Of a stretch of DNA of 64,000 nucleotides, positions 1 through 12,800 are shown piece by piece. Every line of letters begins with the position of its first letter. The stretch's first letter is position 1. The notes below the pieces were generated by a model, which was not told the DNA's origin, searched no databases, and worked only from the letters and a program-made list of their open reading frames with translations. Source of the stretch: Phoronis australis (lineage: Eukaryota > Phoronida > Phoronidae); contig NMRA01000296.1 in assembly GCA_002633005.1 (NCBI GenBank), positions 288,399 to 352,398 on the forward strand, given 5' to 3'. The translations under genes were made by a program, and so were the position numbers.

Positions 1-640
1 TCAAAACATTATCTTTATTCAAGGACCTTATAAACGACCTCGACTCTAAGTCAAACATCGAAAAAATTATGCTTTGTCAACCATTACAAGTGTGTTTTCT
101 GAAAGGAGAAAGATCGGGGATTTTAAAAGACTCTTCTTACTACATTGTCACGTGACGTTTTTAAGTCAAATTTTCATGTGCAAGAAAGGTACATTCATCG
201 CGAAATAACCTCCATAAAACCCGAATTAAGTGCGTAATTAAAAATCCCTAACAGCGTATTTGAGACACAATGTAAAGTTTTCATTTAAAAAAGTTTTAGT
301 ATATCCCCCATAAAATCTGAACTAAGTGAATAATCAAACATTCCTAACAACGCCTTTGAGACATAACGTAGAGTTTTCACTTAAAAAAGTTTTAGTAAAT
401 TTGGCTGGGGGGTTATTTTGCTATGAATGTACCTTTCTTGTACATGAAACGCTGACTTAAAAACGTGGTCACCTGACAATAATGAAGACACAGTAATAAG
501 AAGCACATTTTTAGAATCCTCAATCTTTCTCCTTTAAGAAAATATAATCATACTTTTAATGGTTGACAAAGCATGGTTTTTTTTCGATATTTGAATTAAG
601 AGTTGAGGTCATTTATTAAGGTCCTACATAAACTTATTGT
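1..640. mobile_element. Foldback (long inverted repeat) element
   Basis: Positions ~1-215 are the reverse complement of ~408-632 with good identity (for example GCTTTGTCAACCATTA against TAATGGTTGACAAAGC, and AAGAAAGGTACATTCAT against its complement). The loop holds a direct repeat of about 90 bases (214-302 and 307-397) sharing AAAAAAGTTTTAGTA. No open reading frame. It resembles a non-autonomous foldback transposon; the left end may extend past the window. Confidence 0.75.
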
Positions 641-722
641 AAGTTTGAAAAAGTTTGACGCATTTCCCGTTACTGACTAGAGTAACTGTAGTACTACCAA
701 AAGACAGAGGAAACTCACTCAC

Positions 723-868
723 CCATAGGCAGCTTTGGGCACGAGCCAATGCGAGCCGAATATGTTGACCGACTTGGCGAAGATGTCGTTGTACAAGAGA
801 CCCGAGTAGATGGAGAACAAACCCATCATCATGATGAGGTAGCGACCACCGAAGAATATGCTGACAAT
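723..868 (-). CDS. ATP6V0A: V-ATPase a exon 11, copy A (duplicate)
   Basis: Same protein as exon 11 copy B. It is the last V-ATPase exon seen; the next exon would lie left of the window edge. Confidence 0.85.
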
Positions 869-3800
869 CTGGCAGACAAACAAATCAAGTCAACATTTAT
901 TCAATTAAGTCAGTTTCGAACAGCTTAACACGAGCCAACACATCGATTAACCAGCTGTACAACAACAATGTGCAAACTAAAAGAATAAATTAATAAATAA
1001 AACAAGCAAACAAACATGTGAAAAAAAAACAAGATGAACAGTGGATACAGGGGGGGGGGGGGGGTNAGCGATGGTCACCAACATTGAATCCATTTTGTAC
1101 AAAAACACTAGCAACTCCAAAGCCATCAAACACCAGTCTGAGAGATTAAGTTATGGAAACCCCACCTAGTGCCCAGAGAGGGAACTAGCCTACATATGAC
1201 CCCAACCAGCCAACATCGCATTAATGCTAAGAGATATAATGGCTGACTAAGTTTCATCTCAAGTAACAAAGCATTGCCTGTCTGTTGGCAATTATTACCA
1301 TGCAATAAGCGGGCCACCAAGTTTAATTCAGTAAGTGCTTAAAGGGACAAGCACAGTTTTAGGTTAAAAAATCTATTTTTGGGATTTTGGTTGGGATAGA
1401 TTTCTTAACCAGACCTATAAAATAATAAAACCCGTCATGCTTCAGTCTATAATTTTAATACAAATCACCAATGCTCGCCATGCCGTTTCTGAGGTCACAA
1501 TTTTGAATCTCTCTTGGGACTGATGTCAATAAGGCACCTTTCTTGCTGATTGTGTTTAAACTTAGTACAACACTACACGGAGACATTCATAACAGACTTT
1601 TGTAGGAACTCAGTGTTATATAAAGAAATGAAATGGTTATCCAACCAAACAATGCGACTAGAAAACAGCTTTTGATAGCATGGAAAACTAATGGAAGCAC
1701 GTGTGCAGACACCTGACGCATACCTCGTCTGTTATCTTCATGGAAATGATCTTCTTTTCAAAGAGGATGAGGCCGAGTCCAAACAGGAACATAATGGCGC
1801 CGTGTCCAAAGTCTCCGAACATGATGGAAAACAGGAACGGGAAGGTGATGATGGAGAAGGGCGCTGGAAGTAGAAAAAGACGGCACTGGAGGATGAACGA
1901 CATGGAACCTACTGTCACATGATACATTTTACCTTCACCCTTCTAACAGCATAATCTCAAAACCATGCATCAGATTTTGCATTTGAGCTTTCATTAGTTT
2001 TGTAATGTTCAGTTCAAAATCAAAGGTCAAATTGTTCTTCAAAAGTGCTTCACACAGAAAATATTTTGCAACTAGAAAAATGAAGTTACGGAAAATTCCA
2101 GACACGCTTTTTGAGCATAATATCTATGATTTAAAATAGAAGTTTTGGTGATTTCTGCTGAAAGGACTTTTCCCTATCGATAAAACTTCCAAAAACGACA
2201 ATTTTAACAAAGCGTGGTCATTTGATCATGAGAATGGCAGTGTTGTGAATGAAAAGAATAGATTTGCCTAGACTCCTAGTTTAGAACATATGTACTTCAC
2301 TGTTAACAGAACTGTTGCGAGTTACAACGATGTTCCAAGATAAAAAACAGGATCCCTGTAATGTTAACTGTAATTACACTCCTAGCTCAATGCCATCTAC
2401 TGACCTGGGTTGACCTCTCGGTAGGAGGCAACACCATACGCGTCGATGATGCTTTGGAAAACCGAGGTGAACTTGTTGGTGCGGTGGTAGGTGGGTGGGT
2501 CTTGTCGTGTCTCCATTCGGTTCAAGATGGACGGCATGCTACTGCCACTACGCTCCTAAAAAGCACATCGAAGCGACTTCTGATTACAGGAAATAAAGCT
2601 ATGACACAAGCATACATCCAGCTTACCTGAATGAACACAAACTGATGCAATAAGTTTACTGTAACCAATAATTTCAGTATTTGCCCCACCCCTGTAAAGA
2701 CCCTGCCATTTCCAATATCAATTTCAGCTTGACCAATCGTTTACCAGAACCAAGTGTGACCCATCCCATTCAGACATTGCATTAATGTTTTTGTATAAAT
2801 TACAGTATACACAATCTTTCATAATTATACAGTTAGACGAACTTACCTTAAGTGAAGGATGACTGTAATTTTATGTATCCCCAGAATTCCCCCAGAGTGC
2901 TAACATGAGATACGGACATGCGCAAAGCGGACCATTNTTAAGGTCCTAGATAACCTTAATGTAAGTTTGAAAAGCCTGGACACATTTCCCGTTACTGACT
3001 AGAGTAACTGTAGTACAACCCAAAGACAGAGGAAACTCACTCACCCATAGGCAGCTTTGGGCACAAGCCAATGCGAGCCGAATATGTTGACCGACTTGGC
3101 GAAGATGTCGTTGTACAACAGACCCGAGTAGATGGAGAACAGACCCATCATCATGATGAGGTAGCGACCACCGAAGAATATGCTGACAATCTGGCAGACA
3201 AACAAATCAAGTCAACATTTATTCAAAGTCAGTTTCGAACAGCTTAACACAAGCCAACACATCGATTAACCAGCTGTACAACAGCAACGCGCAAACTAAA
3301 AGAATAAATCAATAAATGGCTAAGTTTAATCTCAAGTAATAAAGCATTGCCTGTCTGTTGGCAATTATTACCATGCAACAAGCGGGCCACCAAGTTTAAT
3401 TCAGTAAGTGCTTAAAGGGACACGCACAGTTTTAGGTTAAAAAATCTTTTTTTAGGATTTTTAATTATTGGTTGGGATAGGTTTCTTGACCAGGCCTATA
3501 AAATAATAAAACCTGTAGCGCTTCAGTCTATAATTAATACAAATCACCAATGCTCACCATTGGCTCCCGGTAACTCAATGAAATTGCCACCAGTGAATTC
3601 ATCGCGATTTACAGATAAAATACTCTGTTCACCGAGTGGGATTAGCTATGCTATTGCCGTTTCTGAGGTCACAATTTTGAATCTGTCTTGGGACTGATGT
3701 CAATAAGGCACCTTTCTTGCTGATTGTGTTTAACTTAGTACTAGGCTACACTGAGACATTCATAATAGAGTTTTGCAGCAACTCGGTGTTATATAAAGAA

Positions 3801-6800
3801 ATGAAATGGTTATCCATCCAAACAATGCGACTACAAAACAGCTTTTGATAACACGGAAAGCTAATGGAAGCTCGTGCACCGACACATGATGCATACCTCG
3901 TCTGTTATCTTCATGGAAATGATCTTCTTTTCAAAGAGGATGAGGCCGAGTCCAAACAGGAACATAATGGCACCATGTCCAAAGTCTCCGAACATGATGG
4001 AAAACAGGAACGGGAAGGTGATGATGGAGAAGGGCGCTGGAAGTAGACAAAGACGGCACTGGAGGATGAACGACATGGAACCTACTGTCATGTGATACAT
4101 TTGACCTTCACCCTTCAGACAGCATAATCTCAAAACCATGCATCAGATTTTGCATTTGAGCTTTCATTAGTTTTGTAATGTTCAGTTCAAAATCAAAGGT
4201 CAAATTGTTCTTCAAAAGTGCTTCACACAGAAAATATTTTGCAACTAGAAAAATGAAGTTACGGAAAATTCCAGACACGCTTTTTGAGCGTAATACCAGA
4301 GTTTTAAAATAGAAGTTTTGGTGATTTCTGCTGAAAGGACTTTTCCCTATCGATAAAACTTCCAAAAATGACAATTTTAACAAAGCGTGGTCATTTGATC
4401 ATGAGAATGGCAGTGTTGTGAATGAAAAGAATAGATTTGCCTCAACTCCTAGTTTAGAAAATGTGTACTTCACTGTTAACAGAACTGTTGCTAGTTACAA
4501 CGATGTTCCAAGATAAAAAACAGGATCCCTGTAATGTTAACTGTACTTACACTCCCAGCTCAATGCCATCTACTGACCTGGGTTGACCTCTCGGTAGGAG
4601 GCAACGCCATACGCGTCGATGATGCTTTGGAAAACTGAGGTGAACTTGTTGGTGCGGTGGTAGGTGGGTGGGTCTTGTCGTGTCTCCATTCGGTTCAAGA
4701 TGGACGGCATGCTACTGCCACTACGCTCCTAAAAAGCACATCGAAGCGACTTCTGATTACAGGAAATAAAGCTATGACACAAGCATACATCCAGCTTACC
4801 TGAATGAACACAAACTGATGCAATAAGTTTACTGTAACCAACAATATCAGTATTTGCCCCACCCCTATAAAGACCCTGCCATTTCCAATATCAGTTTCAG
4901 CTTGACCAATCATTTACCAGAACCAAGTGTGACCCATCGCATTCAGACATTGCATTAATGTTTTTGTATAAATTACAGTATACATAATCTTTCATAATTT
5001 ATCTATTAGCAGCATCCCTACGGAGTCACTGTGATGTCCTACAAAATTCAAACACTGTGATCCATTACGGAGCCCCGTTATGTCGTATTTTGTTCAGACA
5101 GTCGGTCTCACCACTCACCACATTTTTCTATAAGTCATCACTATCTAACGTGGCCGTACAGGCCCCTTGCTCTTTCTTGCCTACGTGAGACACCAAGCTC
5201 CATCACTCATACACGTCTCCATAAATTCCTGTATGAGCAGTCACCAATCACATCGATACTTACGGTGCCCCTACGGAGACCCTGCTGAATCCTGTCCAAT
5301 TCAGACACAGGGCACCAGCATTCGGCGATCAGACACTTCTGAGTGACATCCAGGTTGAGCATGTTGAGTGTATGGTAGATGGCCTTGATCTTGCGCACTT
5401 TGATGAACCACACTTTGATGTTCTTGGCGGCGGCCACCAGCACGCGGTGACGGTGGTCCTGCGTCTGGCCCAAAACCTGGATGAGAAATATTATACTTTA
5501 GATTGTTATGTCACGCCTAGAGTCTGTGTAACGCATACAACAGCATAGTGTGCTACGCCTGGCTCAGAACTTGGAGAAGAGATACAACAGTACAGGCTAG
5601 GAACCTGGATGAGAAATACAACAACATAGTGTCATGTCTGACTCAGAACCTGGATGAGATATAACAGTACAACGTGTTACGACTGGCCTGGAACCTGAAT
5701 GAGAAACACAAAAGTATCGCAGTAACTAACTGTGAAATATGAAAGAATAGTGTGGGACTGATGCTGAACTTGGATACAAATAGAACAGTGTGGGACTCCC
5801 TCACCTGGAGTGAAAGAAAGGCTTCTGAGTGGGGCTTTTTCCAAGACATTCCTTCACATAGCAAGCTGAATCAGTGCATTCAAATACAACGTTAACTTTC
5901 TTAAAGTTCTTGAAACTGACTTCAGCAACACTCTTCTTTCTAGAAACTTCTTTTTGTCCTGATAAATTTCATTGCCAGGACACGCAGTAGACGAAGCGAT
6001 GGTTTTCAAAGAGTCAAACACGTACAAGCTACACTAGAAAACCTATCAATTTTCCGCATGTATAGCAAACAAAGAATACTCTCTGGTACTCACCGTGTTC
6101 AAGTCTTCAATACGGGTCATCACTCCAATGGCCATCTCGCGTCGCTCAGCGGGGGTTTCCGGGCAAGGGTACAAGGTGGCACGGAAACCCTCACATATCT
6201 TCTTCACACGCGACTTGAGCTGGTCCCCTTGGAAGAAGATGATGAACACAGACTTGTTCACATGGTCACCCTGAAGAGGTAAAACGTTTAAACACATTCC
6301 GTTAATAGGAAACTCGATTCATCTCGATGGATCATTTTTCCAATTAAGGTTATCTCAAACATTATTTAGTGACCTTCATTCTAACTCATACATAAAAACG
6401 GGCTATGTCAACTAGTAAAGGAATATATTTTCTGAACGAAAGTAATATTCATGTACAAGGGGGTATAGATATGCAGAGTTAGCACAGGCCAAGTCCATTT
6501 TGGTTCAAATGTTGTCTTACATGCTGATCAAGTATTATCAACCAACAGAAAATTCATTTACTTCATAATCCAACACGACTGTGTATTGCATTTACATTCA
6601 ATCCATGTTACCAAATGTAATCAACCAATTCTGATTTTGATAACTTCTGCTTCCCTTTATCATAAATTTTCCCTTTAGTAAACTATTTTTGAGTGCACTC
6701 GTGGACGGGATGGTCTTGCCACCTGGTGACTAGTAGAAAATTTGGATTGATTTTCAGCTAAGGGTTCATCCGCACATGGTTCAAGCAGGCCTACCGCTTT

Positions 6801-9800
6801 CTGGACGCACTTACGGTGACGGGGTCTTCTAGTGGGGTCTCGATCTCTGCCTGGCGTAGGAATACATTGCCTCGACACACACGCCACAACATTCGCTCAA
6901 AGGCGGGAATTCTCTCTCGTAGAATCACGCCAGCAACAAATCTGTGTGACAACATGGTGACCAATATATTATTAATTTGATGACTTTAAGAAACTAGGAC
7001 CACTGCTTTATCAAAGAAACTAACACTTAAAATAACATTTATAACATTGAAAACTAGAACCCTTCTAAAAAAACATTGAAATTCGTCTAAATTCATGAAT
7101 CATCATGGTCAGTGGAAACTACGGTAAAAATTCTCCAATTTGGATTGGTGAAAAATTTATTTTTTTGCCCAATAATGAAGGAAATCAACCGAAAAGTACA
7201 CTGACTGCAGTAATGAAAAGTTTAAAGGTTGAATTTTTGTATTTTTCTTATAATGTTGCATGATAAACTTAACCTAATAGGATAGCACCAATACATTACA
7301 ACAACGAAGTATCAACATGAACAACAAAGTTCTTGCACTTAAGAATATGGTTCGAGGACATGTAAGCTCAGTTCACTGATTCACAAACTCATGTCTGTAC
7401 TCACAAAACATGGCTCACGAAACATAAGCCACATACTCACAGCCACTACAAACGAGTTGGTGACTAGCGAAGAGTGTATCGGCTATGTTCATAGAACTGG
7501 TGTTGCAGTGTGCCCCCAAGATGAGCTTCCTGGATGTGTAAGTCATGCTTTGTGAGTGAGGGAACAAGTTTTTGAGCCAATGAACAGACTTTGCATGTTC
7601 GTGAGCTGGGTCCATAAGACACAGGCTGTCAAATCACTGAATAGTTTGATTTGACTGGCAAGTTACTAAATGTATGTGGGTTCGTTTGTTCACAGTCGGG
7701 TTGTACTGCGTAAATGTTGCCAACCATCCTGAGTGATAGTTTTAGTCAAAGTGATGAGGCTTGAGTAACGATGGGCGCCCTCTGTGGGAATTAAGGGCGA
7801 GTATGTGCAGTACACATGATATTGACCAGTCATACAAAAGTAACCACTTTTTCCCAGAGTGTAACTAGGTTCTCTGATCGTACACGAAAGTTTGTTGTTG
7901 TTGGTGTCTATGGCAGTAGTTTCCTCCCAATCAGAGAATACATCTCAGGTCTATGTGTGTGTGAAGTCAGCTTGTTTACCAACATCCCTGTTAAAGATCC
8001 CCCTACAATATCCACAACCACCTGATGAAAGATAGCATCTTGATATTGTCAGTAGAGGACAGCATGAAGTTGTTGGAATATGTGCTAACTACTACTAATA
8101 TCTAGTATGACAATACAATATGTAGACAAAAGTTTGGCATAGCTATGGCTAGCTCAGTGGCTCCCTTTGACTACAAGTGAACGAGCGATCAGATTTGAAA
8201 TCAAAGTCTTTAGGATGCTCTGAAAGACAGGTGCCTAATTTTAGCTCTAGACAGCATAATAACAGACACAAAGGACTTCGTAAACAAACCCCGGACAATC
8301 TAGTGTATTGTGTTTATCTTTAAAATGGATCATAAATTCCTCAGGGTTCTGAAAGGGTCGCCACTGTGGTTAGGTTATAAGACTTCCCGTTGACATTCCT
8401 CGGTAACATATTTGGTCACTGTGGTCTATTTCATCTGCAAACCACAAACCATTAATTTGCCGATCCACCCTGCAGGGGGCGCCCATCACAACTCGCGTCA
8501 CACCACTGCTGATGTCACATACCAGTCTCCGTCAAACACCATTGTCCAGGATGGTTAAAAGCCTTTACACAATTGGTAATAGCCCGACTGTGAACTAACA
8601 AAGCTATGACACTGCAGAAGATCTATATTGAAGAGCATGACTTGCGTTGTTGGAATAGCCAGAATAAGGACTGCCACATAATTCACAAAGTGTATCTCTT
8701 CAAGACATGCAAAAGTGAATGGTTATATCTCAGTTCTAGTGATTTGTAGACTCTATGATCACGTGATACGCACCCGAGATGAAGCGGCACCCCTGCCATG
8801 TGCTGGACAATGTGCGCCGTGTCCACTTCGCTCAGGGCTTGTTGTGCATCCTCAATAACATTATGATCATGCTACCAACAGAACACAAGTAAACCTGTCA
8901 TTACCTGACCACAGCTTGTGGCAAAAGAGGCACAGAGCACTTAGGCAACTTGCCAAAGTACCGAGACTTGAACACAACACAAACTTAACATAAACAGTTC
9001 AAGACTGTCGATCCGTCTGCCAAACGTCGTGAGCTGAAATCAATGAAAACGTCAGCATGAGTGAAGCGGTCCAAGATTGATGCTGCTCCTGTCAATCATC
9101 AGCCATCAATTGCTCCCCTTTAGGAAGATAATGGAGCCTACTTGCTGTATAAATCAAGTGTTAACAGGACAGGGAAAGAGAGAGGAAAAACTAACAGAAG
9201 TTGACTAAGGAAACTATTTACGTGCACAGAGTTGAAGATGAAGCAGATCTGAATTGTTATTAGCGAAAAATGCAAGGTTCAGAAAAGACCAATCATAACA
9301 ACACATGCGCGTCATTCCGCCAAGCCAAACTGACACAGCCCGTTCTTCAAAAGAATGCTGTTAAGAGCATTCTAACAGGCAATTAGCATAACACAAGCAT
9401 ATGCATTTTATGTTCTGTAAAGACAAAAGTCCACACGGGTGTTTGCATGTGTGTGAGTGAGCTAACTTGGTGATTGCACAAAATGTGAAGCCAATCAACA
9501 GTGCAAAAAGCTAGTTGTGCTGAACTGAAGCAGACATGGGCACTGTTTCTCATCACTAAAACTTATACCTCTACGACCTTATTTAGCTTGAGTCCCAATT
9601 TAAAATTTAAAATTTAAAATCAAGTCAATGTTAAAATAAAGATGAAAGTTGAGCGTTTTGTAAACTTAGTCTTACTTTTAAAGCTCAGAAAAAGTTGTCA
9701 GTGGTTGTCATGTGTATAAATCGAGACTCACGACCGAAAAAGGTCATAAATGTCTAAATTGGTGAAACAGGCCCACGAATTTTGCAGTTCTAAGGCAGAA

Positions 9801-12800
9801 CTTGTTGTGAAAGTATTTGGTCACAAGACGATGGATAAAACTGAACAACTTACCTTGTTAATACTCAAAGTCCAACCGTGACTTTTTGATAAGAAATAAT
9901 TTAACTCACCTTTCTAATGTATACAGGAACCTATCATCTCTTCTCCCAGACCCGACTGATCAACAAAAAAACAACAACGAAACTAAAACTAAGAAGAGCT
10001 AAACAAAACCTGAGACGTGACAAATGCAAGACAATCCTTGTTTGTGATGCTTCAAAATTTTAAACAAAAAATTTAAACAAACCTTACTGTAGTTTATCTC
10101 AAATAAGATTCAAGATGGTGGAGGTGAGACATTACAAGGCGTGTACTTGATGTAGAAATCTTCACATCAAGCTCTTACTAGGCGCAATTGCCAAAATAAT
10201 GTGAAACCTCAAACTTTTGAAGCCACACCGACAGACAGAAAATGCAAAAGTAAGAAAATTTGTGAAATTTGTTAAAAAAGTGTCAATTTAGGTTAGCTAG
10301 GACCTAATTGATAAGCCAGTGCATTCAGCCAAATGTCTGAAAAGTATTGATTTTAACTCTGTAACTATTTTCTGAAAGTAGACACGCTGTAGAATTTGTT
10401 TTTTTTTAACTTTAACCCAATCTGCCATTAATTGGATCAGGTGACCATGACTTTCTACTTAAATTTTGTAAAAAAGAAAGATTAATTCACAACCAAACAA
10501 AGGTATCGGCAACATGGCCAAATTTCATTACATATACTCAATATTCAAGGAGCAATCTCAAAAATGTTGTTACACTTTTCGAAATTATTTCATTCTCCGT
10601 TTTATGCAATATAATAGTTTTTTCATCAAAATCAAGACTTGTATTTTTGATAACCCCTTTTGCAAAAGAGGAACATTATAAAAATAATGCTTAACAGCAG
10701 TTTGGAGAACAGCTTCTAAAGCATAGTAACATCTTACTTCTAATCTCTAGCCTGAACTCCTCTAACATTTCATCAGTTCGAGAACACAACAAACGAGGGA
10801 TGTCTCGCACGCACTCTCACTAAATACCGCCTAGGCTCTACACCAGATGGTGCCACACTGAATCCTTACCCCAACCTGAGGGCCTGCCCGCTGGGTCGCA
10901 CTTCTTCTCCAAGTAGTCCCACTCGCTCCTCAGCCAGTAAGGGGTCGTGCATAGCTTGCTGCTGAAGTTCCGCCTACCAAACAAATCGTGTACAAGCAAT
11001 GGTTAGGACCGAGTCGAGACCCGCCCACTAATGCATGCAGTTGAGTGAACTAATCGACGGGACAGAACTAAACTTGAACTCTGAGCGAGCGGTAAATAAC
11101 AAAACTAAAGAACGCGCATTCTATATTTGAGTGCCCGTTATTATCGCATGCTGAGCTATGTCACAACTACTCCACATAAAGGAACCAAAAACAATTTCAT
11201 TCACAGCTCAACATCTGCCTCCTCCCTCCCTGGCGCCATTGATTCAACATTTGTCCATGGTGTCACACACGGTCCATTCAGTAATTATCCATGAATTAGT
11301 CACAAACATGACGACTCAATCACTTTCTACCTTTGATTGACAAGCTCTTTTCATGCACATTTCCATTTTGATTTGGTGTGAAAAGAAATTTATTATAACG
11401 AAAGGAAGTATGTGTCGTGAACAACACAATCTTTAAAAATGACAATAAAAATGACATAGAAAGCACAACCGATACTACTAAAACAATGACATCATTACGA
11501 GTACAAGCTGGTACAACTACAAACAAAAATAACAACAAGCATCCCGTAACAGTCACACACAGAAAAGAGGTTAAGTTACAGAAAGGACAGGGTAAGCCAT
11601 AGAAAATCAGTGGGTGGTTGGGATTCCGCTACTGTGGAGTTACAGCGAGACAAGCAAGGAATCTTGTTTCAACCTGAAAAGTAATCTTTGGAATCAATCG
11701 TGTTAGATGCAGCTAGTGAAAATCTGTTCAGCAATATCCGTAGCAAACCATGACATGTCAATCTGCAGTCCATTACATATTGCTTTATTAAGTTTTAAGA
11801 CGTTTTACGAAACAAGACGTTGGTTGACTGAACAATTCAGAGGCACGACGCCAGATTTTCACTAACCCACCACTGCTTTTCACATCTGCAATTAGAAAAC
11901 CATGAACAAAGTATGAACAAAGAACTGAACACATACCAAATAGCAAAATTTAAGAACTTTGCTGCCAATTCACCTTATGGTATCCACATGTTCCAGAATA
12001 TTGCGATATGGTATTCTTACTCAAGACTTTTATTTCTGAACTTTAAAATTCTTCTGCGAAACATCAAAAAGCCCGCAATATTAAGAAGTACATTTAGGTC
12101 ATCGAGGGCCAATATAGTACTCTTGTTGACCTCTGTCTCTGTGCTCATGCTACTGAACTCTTGGCCCCTTAAAAACAAGACTAACACGGAGTGGGTAAGA
12201 CTGTCTGAACGTACAACTGAATACACAGTGAGAAAAAATGGTTCCATGAGCATTTCGAGAGATTCTTCGAGTTCAAGCAAACAAGTTCCCCGTATAGAAA
12301 GGCTACATTATCTATCAAACAAATACATTATTTACTTTATGATCTCTATCAAGTGTGATGTTCTACCTGAAAAGCAACGTTTTTGTGAACAACGCAGGAG
12401 GGAAAACAACAAGCAAAAAATGTAACCATAGCAATTCGTTCAAGTGGAATGAAATATTAGGAATGTGAAATACTTACAGGCAAGTTTCAAAAAAACAAAA
12501 TGTAGGTATAAAATGGTAAAAACGGAATGGGGGCAAAACAAAACATCTCTGTTTAACTTTGCATGAAGCCAACAGTGGAAACTTTGCAACAAAGGGAACT
12601 GGTTCAAAACTGTTGAGATGGAACTCAGAACAAAAGACAACAGAGGTAAGACTAGAATGTTAAGCTAAACAAACAACAGATTTACGCCAGTGTCAGAGTC
12701 CTACAAGAAAGCAGAATGAAGACTGGTGACGATAAAGTATTCTACAAGCAAGACAGAGTTATGATAATCCTGTTAAAATAGGTGCACAAAGAACAATCAC

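Larger units (their letters stand above)
614..2829. repeat. Duplicated block, copy A (V-ATPase exons 9-11)
   Basis: Nearly identical to 2940-4998 over exons and introns. Relative to copy B it has about 240 extra bases near 1000-1240 (ending in a poly-G run and an N at 1066) and lacks about 100 bases present in B near 3555-3660. After 2829 the two copies diverge. Confidence 0.9.
2940..4998. repeat. Duplicated block, copy B (V-ATPase exons 9-11)
   Basis: Direct copy of 614-2829. Its left border is three bases from a lone N at 2937, typical of a scaffolded join. Indels plus scattered substitutions, with none changing the protein, look like allelic divergence. Confidence 0.9.

Noticed and set aside
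1050-1066. Poly-G run as a G-quadruplex signal
   Set aside because: It ends in an N and is absent from the sister copy, so its length is unreliable.
723-2555. Exons 9A-11A as a functional alternative exon cassette
   Set aside because: The encoded protein is identical to the B set and an N marks the join; a haplotype duplicate explains it better.
11913-12425. 170-codon open frame, plus strand
   Set aside because: Lies in a V-ATPase intron on the opposite strand, with low-complexity composition, no domain and no splice context.
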